A stretch of DNA of 64,000 nt from Sphingomonas sp. Leaf407 (lineage in GTDB: Bacteria; Pseudomonadota; Alphaproteobacteria; Sphingomonadales; Sphingomonadaceae), in contig NZ_LMQO01000001.1 of the NCBI RefSeq assembly GCF_001425385.1, positions 779,581 to 843,580 on the forward strand, in the 5' to 3' direction. Under the pieces are notes generated by a model that did no database searches, was not told the DNA's origin, and worked only from the letters and a program-made list of their open reading frames with translations. Below are positions 8,063-17,441 of this stretch, one piece after another; within the stretch, counting starts at the first letter, position 1; each line of letters begins with the position of its first letter. A program made the translations under genes and the position numbers.

Positions 8063-10603
8063 TCAGAAGCGGTAGCGCACCGACGCCGTCACCGTCCGGC
8101 CATAGAGCGCGGTGTTGTTGAACACAGCGCTGGTCGACGACAGGATCGGGTTCAGGCTGCCGCCGCCACGGAAGCCGAGCTTGTCGAACAGATTGTTGAC
8201 GTTCAGCCCCAGTTCGACCCGCTCGATCGGCCGCACGGTCACGAAGCCGTTGACGAAGGTCGACCCCTTGATCGTGTAGAGATTGAAATCGTCCGACGGC
8301 GTGGCGGTCTGCCCGTTCACGCTCACGCCGAAGGCGACGATCCCCGCGTCATAGGACGGCGAGACGACATAGAGGAACTCGGGCAGGCCGCCGGGGCGGT
8401 TGCCGACGAGCGCCGGGGTCACGCTGCTGACGATCTTCGAGTTGGAATAGGTCGCATCGACCGACAGGTGGAACCCGCCGCTGTTGAGCCGGCTGGAGAA
8501 TTCCACGCCGAACGAGCGATACCCATTCGAAATGTTCGGGTCGTTGTTCGGTGCCGGATTGTTGATCCGGGTGAAGTCGTAGTTGTTCTCGGTCAGCGTC
8601 GAGCGGAAGCCGGTGACTTCGACCGAATAGGACCCGCCGAACACTTGGCCCCGCTGCTTCAGGCCGATTTCCTGTTGGTTGAGGAAATTGACCGAGGTCG
8701 ACTGCCCCTGCGCGTTGAGCGAGCCGTCGGCATTGAAGTTGCCCGACAACACCCGGCGATCGGCGTTGAAGCGACCGCCGCGGCTGACGCGACCGAACAC
8801 GCTGGTATTGCCGCTGAAGGCATAGAGCGCGCCCAGCGACCAACTGACGTAGCTGTCGCTATAGTCGATCTTCTCGATCGTTGGGCTGAGCACCAGCGAC
8901 GGGATCAGCGCCGATCCCAGCGCATCCGACACCCGCGTCGTCGGCCCAGCGACGCCGCCCTGCGCAGTGCCGTTACCGCTGACAGTATCGTAGCGGACGC
9001 TGGCGTCGAGGTTCAGCCCGCCGGTTTCATAACCGACCTGAAGGAACGGCGCGACGTCGGTGTAGCTCAGGTCGACGCGACGGGCGCAGCAGCTTCCCCA
9101 ATTATCGTTGAACCCGGCCTGACCGGCGGCGGTAAGCTGCGTGCCGGTGGTCGAGAACAGGTCGAGCGGTGCCGCATTCTCGCCGTTCAGTTCGGCGAAG
9201 TTGCGGTTGACGTGCCAGTCCTGCTCGATGTTCTGCTTCATCACGAACACACCGGTCGACACCGTCGTCTTGCCGCCGCCGACGTCGAACTTGCCGTTCA
9301 ACGCCAGATTGTTGGCGAAGTTGTTCATGTTCTTCATCAACGTGTTGATGTTCGGATTGTTGTTCACATAGGCGCCGGTATAGACCTGCCCCTGGCTCGG
9401 CCCGGCGGCATAGCGCAGCGAACCCACGACCTGTCCGTTAACGGTCGATCCGATCACCCCGCCGGCACCGGTACGCGACGCGACATTGATGAACTGGGTG
9501 GTGAAGTTGCCGCTGATCCACTGGTAGCGCGCGACATTGTCGAGCGTCAGCCAGTCGTTGACCTCGTAATGGAACTGCGCGCCGAGCCCGGTGACGCGCG
9601 GATGGATGCCCTCTACCTCGGCGTTGCGGATGCCTCGGCCGTCATAGTCCAGATACTGGAAGCTGCGGTTGTAGATCGAATAGGACGATCCGTCGCGCCC
9701 GTCGAAGGTCGGCAGCGGCTTGAAGTCCGTCACCTTGTTGCCGTCGAGCGTGGCGATCGACGGGGTGGTGGTGTTGGTCGGTGCCTGTTCGTCGAGCCGC
9801 TTGAAATACAGCCGCACGAAACCGCGCCCGTCGGCCAAATCCTTGGTGACGTTGGCCTTGATCTGGTAGCCACGCAGGATGTTGAACCGCTCGTTGGTCA
9901 GGCCGCCGCCGTTGCGGGCATAGCCACCGACATGGAAGCGCAGCGTATCGTCGATCGGCGCGCCGTAATCGAAGTCGAGGCGGTGTTCGCGGAAGCCGAC
10001 GCCGTTCGAATAGGCGATCTGTCCGCCGGCCTTGTCGCCGGTCTTGCTCAGATAGTTGATGACCGCGCCGGGCGCCTGGCTGGAAAAGGTCGAGGCCGAA
10101 CCGCCGCGCACCGCTTCCACCCGCTGCACATTCTGGTCGAAGCGCAGCCAGTAATCGTTGTTGCCGAAGTTCATGTCGCCGAACAGGACGGTGGGCAGGC
10201 CGTCTTCCTGAAGCGCGACATATTCCGAACCGCCGGTCGACACCGGAATGCCGCGCACGCCGATGTTGGCGTTGCCGCCCGGACCGGCGGTGTCGCTGGG
10301 CTGGAGGCCGGGGATGTTGCGCAGCACTTCGGCTTCGGAACGCGGCGTGAAATTCTGGATCGCCTCGTTGCTGATCTGGCTGACCGAGATCGAGCTGCGG
10401 AAGCGCGAGCGTTCGCCGCTGCTGGCGGTGACGACGATCTCGTCACTCTGCGCGGCGGCGTCGGGCGTGTCGCCGGCCTGCACGGTCGCATCGGCGACGG
10501 CGGCCGGGGCGGTGGGCGCGGCCGGATCGGTCTGGGCGAGCGCCGGGGCGGCGACGAGCAAGGCGATCGTCGAGGTGCAGGCGAGCAGAAGCGTGGGTTT
10601 CAT
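8063..10603 (-). CDS. TonB-dependent outer-membrane receptor (carbohydrate type)
   Basis: An outer-membrane active transporter of 846 residues. The ATG at 10603 was chosen because AGGAGG precedes it and the product then begins with a signal peptide ending near APALAQ. A TonB-box-like DEIVVTAS segment follows, then a plug domain (IPGLQPS, GVRGIPVSTGG, RVEAVRGGSASTF) and a 22-strand-type barrel ending in the aromatic RYRF. Two LacI-type operators lie just upstream. It follows the halogenase homologue on the same strand, with 110 bases between them. Its neighbours suggest an oligosaccharide ligand, perhaps a galactoside or raffinose-type sugar, but the ligand cannot be read from the sequence. 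Confidence 0.92.
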   Translation of the reverse strand: MKPTLLLACTSTIALLVAAPALAQTDPAAPTAPAAVADATVQAGDTPDAAAQSDEIVVTASSGERSRFRSSISVSQISNEAIQNFTPRSEAEVLRNIPGLQPSDTAGPGGNANIGVRGIPVSTGGSEYVALQEDGLPTVLFGDMNFGNNDYWLRFDQNVQRVEAVRGGSASTFSSQAPGAVINYLSKTGDKAGGQIAYSNGVGFREHRLDFDYGAPIDDTLRFHVGGYARNGGGLTNERFNILRGYQIKANVTKDLADGRGFVRLYFKRLDEQAPTNTTTPSIATLDGNKVTDFKPLPTFDGRDGSSYSIYNRSFQYLDYDGRGIRNAEVEGIHPRVTGLGAQFHYEVNDWLTLDNVARYQWISGNFTTQFINVASRTGAGGVIGSTVNGQVVGSLRYAAGPSQGQVYTGAYVNNNPNINTLMKNMNNFANNLALNGKFDVGGGKTTVSTGVFVMKQNIEQDWHVNRNFAELNGENAAPLDLFSTTGTQLTAAGQAGFNDNWGSCCARRVDLSYTDVAPFLQVGYETGGLNLDASVRYDTVSGNGTAQGGVAGPTTRVSDALGSALIPSLVLSPTIEKIDYSDSYVSWSLGALYAFSGNTSVFGRVSRGGRFNADRRVLSGNFNADGSLNAQGQSTSVNFLNQQEIGLKQRGQVFGGSYSVEVTGFRSTLTENNYDFTRINNPAPNNDPNISNGYRSFGVEFSSRLNSGGFHLSVDATYSNSKIVSSVTPALVGNRPGGLPEFLYVVSPSYDAGIVAFGVSVNGQTATPSDDFNLYTIKGSTFVNGFVTVRPIERVELGLNVNNLFDKLGFRGGGSLNPILSSTSAVFNNTALYGRTVTASVRYRF

Positions 10604-10663
10604 GGCAATCCCTCCTGATTCGTCCCACTGGCGGGGACGCTGTCGAGTGTTGGAATAGCAGTC

Positions 10664-10701
10664 TCGCAATCGTTTGCAATATAAATTGCAAAGGATTGCA
10701 T
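10664..10701. promoter_or_regulatory. Paired LacI-type operators upstream of TonB receptor
   Basis: Two 16-base sites are visible: TCGCAATCGTTTGCAA (10664-10679) and TTGCAAAGGATTGCAT (10686-10701). Their centres are 22 bases apart, about two helical turns, so two dimers could bind on the same face. They lie between the halogenase stop and the receptor start, suggesting the receptor has its own regulated promoter. The binding protein is inferred to be of the LacI family. Confidence 0.65.
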
Positions 10702-10713
10702 TTATGTCTTTTG

Positions 10714-12234
10714 TTACGGCTGGATCGCGCCGATCCGTTGCAGATAGGCGGCATGGCCCGGCATCGACCGCGCCATCGCATCGATCGCGCCGGCCAGCCG
10801 GTCGACGAAGCCGCTGCTGGTCTGCGCCCCGGCGGCATAGGCCAGGAGCGGATCGCCCCCGCGCGGATCATTACCCTGACCGATATGGACCGCGAGCCAG
10901 CTTGCCGGACCGAACAGGTCCATGTCGCGCGCGATCAGCCGCCCGGTGCTGCGGAAATGATCGATCTTCATCGCCAGCGTGTCGGGGATCGCCATCGCCG
11001 CGCAGTCGCGCCACAGCGGCGCATCGCTCCGTTGCGTCAGCTTGTAATGCAGGATCAGGAAGTCGCGGATCCGTTCGCATTCGGTGATCGCGACACGGTT
11101 ATATTCGTCGACGACCGCCGGATCGAAGTCGCGCGTCGGAAAGAACGCGAGCAGCTTGGCGATCGCCGCCTGGATCAGATGGATGCTGGTCGACTCCAGC
11201 GGCTCCATGAACCCGCTGGCCAACCCCACCGCCACGACATTGCGGTTCCAGAATTTGGTGCGACGTCCGGTCGTGAAACGCAGGAAGTGCGGGTCGCCCA
11301 GCGCCGGCCCGTCGAGATTGGCCAGCAGCGTCGTGGCGGCCTCTTCATCCGACAGGTGGCGGCTGCAATAGACATAACCGTTGCCGGTGCGATGCTGGAG
11401 CGGGATGCGCCACTGCCACCCCGCCGCCCGCGCAGTCGACCGAGTATAGGGGGTCATGCCCTCGCCCCCGGTGGCGCACGGCACCGCCACCGCCCGGTCG
11501 CACGGCAACCAGTGGGTCCAATCCTGATACCCGGTCCCGAGCGCCTGCTCGATCAGCAGCCCGCGAAACCCCGAGCAGTCGACGAACAGGTCCGCCGCCA
11601 CCTGCCGCCCGTCGGCAAGCGTGACGCTGGCGACATGGCCGTTGTCGCCGTGCAGCGTGACGTCGACGACCGCGCCCTCGATCCGCTCGACCCGCCGTGC
11701 CTCGGCATAGCGGCGCAGGAACGCGGCGTAGAGCCCGGCATCGAAATGATAGGCATAGTCGAACGTCGAGGCGACGCTGCGCGGATCGCCGACCGGCGGC
11801 GCGAACCGGCCGTGGCGTGCCGCGCCCCACGCCATCGACAGTTCGTCGAGCGGAACGCGCGATCCACCGGCCCGCGCCGCCAGCCAGTGCTGATGCACCG
11901 CCAGCAGGTCGAACGGCTTGCCGAACGTCCCGAACGGATGAAAATAGCGCTGCCCGGTCCGCGCCCAGTCGACAAATTCGATGCCCAGCTTGAAACTGCC
12001 CTTCGTCTCGCGAAGGAACTCGGCCTCGTCGATGCCGAGCGTCTGGTTAAAGACGCGGATCGGCGGAATGGTCGCCTCACCGACCCCGACCGTGCCGATC
12101 GCATCGGATTCGATCAGCGTGATCGTGCAGCCGCGCGGGATGGCATGGGCGAGCGCTGCCGCCGTCATCCAGCCGGCGGTGCCGCCGCCGACGATCGCTA
12201 TCGACCGGATCGCAGTATCGGCGGCCTGTTCCAT
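10714..12234 (-). CDS. Flavin-dependent tryptophan-halogenase family protein (first of three)
   Basis: A 506-residue member of the FADH2-dependent halogenase family. It has the FAD-binding [10 protein letters not shown] near the N terminus, a lysine in the [10 protein letters not shown] stretch at the place of the catalytic Lys of PrnA/RebH, the diagnostic WxWxIP motif (WQWRIPLQ), and the [13 protein letters not shown] segment common to the family. Members that sit next to TonB receptors in Brevundimonas and Xanthomonas have been shown to halogenate indole-type compounds in vitro, but their cellular role is unknown. No dedicated flavin reductase lies beside it. It shares a LacI-type divergent promoter region with the GH2 gene, tying it to sugar regulation. 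Confidence 0.88.
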   Translation of the reverse strand: MEQAADTAIRSIAIVGGGTAGWMTAAALAHAIPRGCTITLIESDAIGTVGVGEATIPPIRVFNQTLGIDEAEFLRETKGSFKLGIEFVDWARTGQRYFHPFGTFGKPFDLLAVHQHWLAARAGGSRVPLDELSMAWGAARHGRFAPPVGDPRSVASTFDYAYHFDAGLYAAFLRRYAEARRVERIEGAVVDVTLHGDNGHVASVTLADGRQVAADLFVDCSGFRGLLIEQALGTGYQDWTHWLPCDRAVAVPCATGGEGMTPYTRSTARAAGWQWRIPLQHRTGNGYVYCSRHLSDEEAATTLLANLDGPALGDPHFLRFTTGRRTKFWNRNVVAVGLASGFMEPLESTSIHLIQAAIAKLLAFFPTRDFDPAVVDEYNRVAITECERIRDFLILHYKLTQRSDAPLWRDCAAMAIPDTLAMKIDHFRSTGRLIARDMDLFGPASWLAVHIGQGNDPRGGDPLLAYAAGAQTSSGFVDRLAGAIDAMARSMPGHAAYLQRIGAIQP

Positions 12235-12305
12235 CGTGCATCCCCTTCCCGTCGCTCCGATGCTTTCCGCATCGTTTCCAGCAACCTATGCCGGCACGTC
12301 TGGCG

Positions 12306-12321
12306 TTGCAATCGATCGCAG
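12306..12321. promoter_or_regulatory. LacI-type operator between halogenase and GH2 genes
   Basis: TTGCAATCGATCGCAG is a near-palindrome with CG at its centre and matches the sites at 3231 and 10664. It lies in the 193-base divergent promoter region, so one regulator could control both genes. Confidence 0.55.
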
Positions 12322-12427
12322 CGGCGATGATCCGAACGGCTGAATCGAGCATTGCACTGTCCCTGAATGTGGATCATCATCCCATATATAGATTCGGTTG
12401 GACGAACCGAGGTACGGAGAGGCAAGG

Positions 12428-14830
12428 ATGACCCGATCGGGATGGCTGCTTGCGGCGGCGGCGACCATGGCGCTGACCACGCCGATGGCACATGGCGCGC
12501 CACGGACCGTGACGCCATTGGCCAACGACTGGCGCTTCGTTCAGGCCGATCCGGCCGGCGCGGAAACGCCCGAACTCGATGACAGCCGCTGGGCAACGGT
12601 ATCGGTGCCGCACGACTGGGCGATCGCCGGTCCGTTCGACGCGAACGCCAAGGCGGCGGGCGAGAACGGCTTCCTGCCGAGCGGCGTTGCCTGGTATCGT
12701 AGGGCGCTATCGCTGACGCCAAAGGCGGGGCGACGCTATTTCGTCGAATTCGACGGGATCATGGAACGCAGCGGCGTGTGGGTGAACGGCCATCATGTCG
12801 GCTATCGCCCGATGGGCTATGTCGGCCAGCGTTACGACATCACCCGCCACCTGCGCGCCGATGGCCGCAATATGATCGCGGTGCGCGCCGATACGTCGGC
12901 GGCACCGTCGTCGCGCTGGTATACCGGGTCGGGCATCTATCGCCATGTCCGGCTGATCGAAACCGACGACGTGCATATTCCGCAGGGCGGGGCGTTCGTG
13001 CGGACCGGCGCGCTTGCCGCTGATCGCGCGGCGATGACGGTCGGCAGCGATGTCGAGAACCTGACGGCGCAGGATGCGACCGTCCGGCTGGCGATCGTGC
13101 TGCGCGACCCGAACGGTCGCGAAGTCGCCCGCACGACGACCGCGCCGGTAACGGTCGCTGCCGGGCGTACCGCGCTGGTGCAGGGCGACCTGACCCTCAC
13201 CGATCCACGCCGCTGGGATATTCGCGATCCCGCGCTCTATCGCGCAAGCGTGCAGGTGTTGACCGGCGACAACGCGGTGCGCGACGACGAGACGGTTCGC
13301 TTCGGCATCCGCGAGGCGCGGTTCGATCCCGCGACCGGCTTCTGGCTCAACGGCCGCAACTTCAAGCTGAAGGGCGTGGCGCTGCATCACGACGGCGGCG
13401 CGGTCGGCGCGGCGGTGCCGCTGGCGGTGTGGCGGCAGCGGCTGGGCGCGCTCAAGGCGCAGGGGGTGAACGCCATCCGCACCGCGCACAACGTGCCGGC
13501 CCCCGAATTCCTCGACCTGACCGACGAGCTGGGCCTCATCGTGATGGACGAGCTGTTCGACCAGTGGAACGTCGCCAAGACGCCCGAGGACTATCACCTG
13601 TTCTTCGGCGACTGGCACAAGCGCGATACGCTCGACATGGTCCGCCGCGACCGCAACCACCCCAGCATCGTGCTGTGGAGCGCGGGCAACGAAATCCACG
13701 ACACCGCCTATCCGGTGCAGGCCAAGGCGGCGCTGCGCAGCATCCTCGACATCGTCCATGCGACCGATCCGACCCGCCCCGTCACCATGGCGCTGTTCCG
13801 GCCGAACGTGACCAAGGATTATGACAACGGCCTTGCCGACATGCTCGACGTGATCGGGCAGAATTATCGCGAGAACGAACTGATCGCCGCCAGTCGGCAG
13901 AACCCGAAACGCAGCATCGTCGGCACCGAGAATGCGCTCAACCGCAGCAACTGGCTGCCGGTGCGCGACTATGCTCCGTTTTCGGGCATGTTCCTGTGGA
14001 CCGGCGTGGATTATCTGGGGGAGGCGAACCGGTCGGGCTGGCCCAATATCCAGAACCCGGCCGGGCTGCTCGACCGGACCGGCCGGCAGAAGATCGCCGG
14101 CATGGAACGCGAAAGCTGGTGGTCCGAACGGCCAGTCGTCCATGTCGTGCGCAATGCCGATCCGGGCGCGGCGGGACCGGCGACCGACGGCGCGGGCGGC
14201 CCCAACCAGCCGGCGCTGCCGACGATGATCGCGGTCGCGACACCGAAGCTCAAGGTCGCGCTGTTCGACGACTGGACCCCGGCCGACCGGACGCCGCATG
14301 ACGAGACGATCGAGGTCTACAGCAACTGCGCCCGGGTCGAGGCGCTGCTGAACGGCCGTTCGCTCGGCATGCTGCCGATCAACGCCGATGCGTCGCCGCG
14401 CCGTTGGCGGGTACGTTATGCGCCGGGCGAGGTTCGCGCGGTGTGCCGCGATGCCGGGCAGGGTCATGTCGCCGACAGGCTGCGGACCGCCGGGCCGGCG
14501 GCGCAGATCGATCTCGTCGCGGATATGCCCTCGGTCGGCTCGACCTTTGACGAGCTGGGCTATGTCCGCGCGCGGGTGGTCGATGCGAAGGGGACGACAG
14601 TGCCCGACGCCGCGCACCGCCTGCACTTCGCGGTCGAGGGGAGCGGCACGCTGGTCGCGACCGACAATGGTTCGTCGGTCGATCACACGCCGTTCGCCTC
14701 GCCAGATCGTGCCGTGCTCGACGGCATGGCGGTGGCACTGGTGCGTGGCGCCGGACGCGGCCGGCTGCGCGTGACGGCCAGCGCCGACGGGCTGGCCAGT
14801 GGGACCATCACGCTTCGGACACAGGAGTAA
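12428..14830 (+). CDS. Secreted GH2 beta-galactosidase (DUF4982 type)
   Basis: An 800-residue family 2 glycoside hydrolase. The start at 12428 has a GGAGAGG ribosome site and gives a signal peptide ending near MAHGA, so it acts in the periplasm or outside. Domain order: jelly-roll sugar-binding domain, immunoglobulin-like domain, TIM barrel with acid/base E422 (AGNEIHD) and nucleophile E501 (VGTENAL), then a DUF4982-like domain (VEALLNGRSLG) and a C-terminal Ig-like domain. This layout is common in beta-galactosidases of TonB-receptor sugar loci. The specificity could be another beta-glycoside. It is divergent from the halogenase and followed by the S9 peptidase after a 77-base gap. Confidence 0.9.
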   Translation: MTRSGWLLAAAATMALTTPMAHGAPRTVTPLANDWRFVQADPAGAETPELDDSRWATVSVPHDWAIAGPFDANAKAAGENGFLPSGVAWYRRALSLTPKAGRRYFVEFDGIMERSGVWVNGHHVGYRPMGYVGQRYDITRHLRADGRNMIAVRADTSAAPSSRWYTGSGIYRHVRLIETDDVHIPQGGAFVRTGALAADRAAMTVGSDVENLTAQDATVRLAIVLRDPNGREVARTTTAPVTVAAGRTALVQGDLTLTDPRRWDIRDPALYRASVQVLTGDNAVRDDETVRFGIREARFDPATGFWLNGRNFKLKGVALHHDGGAVGAAVPLAVWRQRLGALKAQGVNAIRTAHNVPAPEFLDLTDELGLIVMDELFDQWNVAKTPEDYHLFFGDWHKRDTLDMVRRDRNHPSIVLWSAGNEIHDTAYPVQAKAALRSILDIVHATDPTRPVTMALFRPNVTKDYDNGLADMLDVIGQNYRENELIAASRQNPKRSIVGTENALNRSNWLPVRDYAPFSGMFLWTGVDYLGEANRSGWPNIQNPAGLLDRTGRQKIAGMERESWWSERPVVHVVRNADPGAAGPATDGAGGPNQPALPTMIAVATPKLKVALFDDWTPADRTPHDETIEVYSNCARVEALLNGRSLGMLPINADASPRRWRVRYAPGEVRAVCRDAGQGHVADRLRTAGPAAQIDLVADMPSVGSTFDELGYVRARVVDAKGTTVPDAAHRLHFAVEGSGTLVATDNGSSVDHTPFASPDRAVLDGMAVALVRGAGRGRLRVTASADGLASGTITLRTQE

Positions 14831-14907
14831 AGGTGCGAACAACAAGGGCTTGCCCCCGTCCACGCTAACGGACACCATACACGCATCGTCAGTATCGGGG
14901 GTTGTTC

Positions 14908-17334
14908 ATGGTTCGGAAAACGGCATTTCTGCTGTCGCTGCTCGCATCGGGCGCGGCATGGGCGGCGGACCCGGCACCGGCCTATCACCGCGCGCCCGAT
15001 GCGATCGCGCGCATCCTCGACGCAGCCCCGACGCCGTCGGTCGCGGTCAGCCCGGATCATGCGACGCTGGCGATCCTCGGGCGGGAGAATCTGCCGTCGA
15101 TCGCCAATCTGGCGAAACCGATTTTGCGGCTGGCGGGCTATCGCATCGATCCGGCGACCAACGGCCCGGCGGAGGTCCGCGTCCAGTGGCTGAACGCGCT
15201 GTCGTTCAAGAACATCGCCAGCGGCCGCACCGCCCGGGTGACGCTGCCGGCGGGGACGCGCTTCACCTCGCCCGACTGGTCGCCGGACGGCCGGTATCTG
15301 GCATTCGTCGTGCAGGAAAGCGACGGGCTGGCGCTCTGGATCGCGGGACGCGATGGCACGGCGCGGCGGCTGGTGCGCGGGCTGAACGCGGCGTTCGGGT
15401 CGTCGTTCGCATGGACGCCCGACAGCGCGTCGATCGTCGCACGGCTGGTGCCGGCAGATCGCGGCGCGCGTCCGGCCGCTATCGATACGCCGACCGGGCC
15501 GGTGGTGCAGGAGAGCATGGGCCGCACTTCGGCGGCGCGCACCTATGAGGATTTGCTCAAGAACGCCGCCGACGAGGCGCTGTTCGATTATTATTTCACC
15601 GGTGTGCTCGGCCGGATCGACATCGCCAGCGGCACGCTCCAGCCGCTGGCGGCCAAGGGGATGTGGCGCAGCTTCGCCGTGTCGCCCGATGGCCGCTATC
15701 TGCTGACCGAACGGCTGAAACGCCCTTACAGCTATCTGCTCCCGGCCGGTTTCTTCCCGACCGAAGTCGCGGTCCAACTGATGGCCGGCGGGGCAGGGGG
15801 CCGGGTGATCGTCGATCGCCCGCTTGCCGACGACCTGCCGGTCGATTTCGACGCGGTGGTGAAGGGGCCGCGCGAGGTGGAATGGCGCAGCGACGCGCCC
15901 GCCACGCTGCTGTGGGCCGAAGCGCTTGACGATGGCGATCCCAAGGCGAACGTGCCGTTCCACGACCGGCTGGTGACGCAGGCCGCGCCGTTCGACGCCG
16001 CACCGGTCGAACTCGCCAAGACGGTCAAGCGCTACGCGGGGACGCTGTGGGGCGACGACGGCTTCGCGATGATCGTCGATCGCGAATGGCGCACCCGGAC
16101 CGAGCGGCGCTACGCGGTCGCCCCGTCGCAGCCGGGGACCGTGCGATTGGTGGCGACGCGCAACTATCAGGATCAATATGGCGATCCCGGCATGCCGATG
16201 GTCGAGGAGAATGCGGCCGGCAAGCCGGTGATGCGCTTCACCCCCGATCGCAAGGCGGTGTTCGTCACCGGCGACGGCGCGACCAAGGAAGGGGCGTTTC
16301 CGTTCCTCGCGCGGATGCCGGTCGCGGGCGGCGAACAGACCCGGTTGTGGACCGCCAGGGCCCCCTATTACGAAAGCGTCGTGTCGCTGCTCGACGACAA
16401 GGGCGCGCGCATTCTGACGCGGCGCGAAAGCGCGAAGCTCGCCCCCAACTATGTCATCCGCAGCGTGCGCGGTGGCGGTGCGAAGCCGATCACCGATTTC
16501 GCCGATCCTGCTCCGACCTTCGCGAACGTGACCCAGCGGACGATCACCTACAACCGCGCCGATGGCCTGCCGCTGTCCGGCACGCTGTATCTGCCCGCCG
16601 GCTATGACGCGAAGCGCGACGGACCGCTGCCGACGCTGCTCTGGGCCTATCCGTCCGAATATACCGATGCCAAGGTTGCCGGGCAGACCGTCGATCAGGG
16701 CAACCGCTTCACCCGTCCGCGCGGCATCAGCCACCTGTTCCTGCTGACGCAGGGCTATGCCGTGCTCGACGATCCGGCGATGCCGATCATCGGCGAAGGC
16801 GCCGCCGAAGCGAACGACACCTACATCAAACAGTTGCGCGAGGATGCCGAGGCGGCGGTCGAGGCTGTGGTGAAGCTGGGCGTCGCCGATCGCGACCGGA
16901 TCGCGGTCGGCGGACACAGCTATGGCGCGTTCATGACCGCCAACCTGCTGGCGCACACCGACCTGTTCCGCGCCGGAATCGCCCGGTCGGGCGCGTACAA
17001 CCGCACGCTCACCCCGTTCGGCTTCCAGGCGGAACAGCGCACCTATTGGCAGGCGACGCCGACCTATACCGAAATGTCGCCCTTCACCTATGCCAACAAG
17101 ATCAAGGAGCCGATCCTGCTGATCCATGGCGCGGCCGACGATAATTCGGGCACTTTCCCGATCCAGTCGGAACGGATGTACGCTGCGCTGAAGGGTAATG
17201 GCGCGACGGTGCGCTATGTCGTGCTGCCCAACGAACCGCACGGCTATCGCGCGCTGGAATCCACCGGTGAGACATTGTGGCAGATGACCGACTGGCTCGA
17301 CCGTTACGTAAAGCCCGCCCGACCGGTTAAATAA
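14908..17334 (+). CDS. Secreted S9 family peptidase, glutamyl-endopeptidase-like (S9D)
   Basis: A serine peptidase with an N-terminal beta-propeller and a C-terminal alpha/beta-hydrolase domain, 808 residues. The ATG at 14908 follows a GGGGG stretch and gives a signal peptide (cleavage near AWAAD). The triad is S671 (GGHSYGAF), D744 (AADDNSG) and H778 (NEPHGY). The N-terminal wording (APTPSVAVSPDHATLAILGRENLPSIANLAKPILRLAGYRI, shown here by its key stretch only) is close to that of the chloroplast glutamyl-endopeptidase subgroup rather than classical prolyl oligopeptidase. It probably cleaves oligopeptides in the periplasm. It follows the GH2 gene but has no evident functional link with it. 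Confidence 0.87.
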   Translation: MVRKTAFLLSLLASGAAWAADPAPAYHRAPDAIARILDAAPTPSVAVSPDHATLAILGRENLPSIANLAKPILRLAGYRIDPATNGPAEVRVQWLNALSFKNIASGRTARVTLPAGTRFTSPDWSPDGRYLAFVVQESDGLALWIAGRDGTARRLVRGLNAAFGSSFAWTPDSASIVARLVPADRGARPAAIDTPTGPVVQESMGRTSAARTYEDLLKNAADEALFDYYFTGVLGRIDIASGTLQPLAAKGMWRSFAVSPDGRYLLTERLKRPYSYLLPAGFFPTEVAVQLMAGGAGGRVIVDRPLADDLPVDFDAVVKGPREVEWRSDAPATLLWAEALDDGDPKANVPFHDRLVTQAAPFDAAPVELAKTVKRYAGTLWGDDGFAMIVDREWRTRTERRYAVAPSQPGTVRLVATRNYQDQYGDPGMPMVEENAAGKPVMRFTPDRKAVFVTGDGATKEGAFPFLARMPVAGGEQTRLWTARAPYYESVVSLLDDKGARILTRRESAKLAPNYVIRSVRGGGAKPITDFADPAPTFANVTQRTITYNRADGLPLSGTLYLPAGYDAKRDGPLPTLLWAYPSEYTDAKVAGQTVDQGNRFTRPRGISHLFLLTQGYAVLDDPAMPIIGEGAAEANDTYIKQLREDAEAAVEAVVKLGVADRDRIAVGGHSYGAFMTANLLAHTDLFRAGIARSGAYNRTLTPFGFQAEQRTYWQATPTYTEMSPFTYANKIKEPILLIHGAADDNSGTFPIQSERMYAALKGNGATVRYVVLPNEPHGYRALESTGETLWQMTDWLDRYVKPARPVK

Positions 17335-17441
17335 CGGGTCACGCTACCCATTTTGCCGATCATACTTTCGGTGGTGAACCCCTGTTAACGTCTTTCCAAT
17401 ATGCTGCTCGTCGAACGGAAGGCGGCAGCGGCGGACAGGAC

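Noticed and set aside
7967..10618. A very long forward open frame (over 880 codons) opposite the first TonB receptor
   Set aside because: It is the antisense shadow of the receptor, rich in Arg, Ala, Asp and Val without any family signature; long antisense frames are expected at this GC content.
10714..12234. A halogenated natural-product gene cluster
   Set aside because: No NRPS, PKS or tailoring genes accompany any of the three halogenase homologues; their partners are receptors, SapC, cupin_8 and sugar genes.
14683..17241. A reverse open frame of about 850 codons opposite the S9 peptidase
   Set aside because: The forward strand has the full catalytic triad of an S9 peptidase; the reverse frame is low-complexity Arg/Gly/His-rich sequence.
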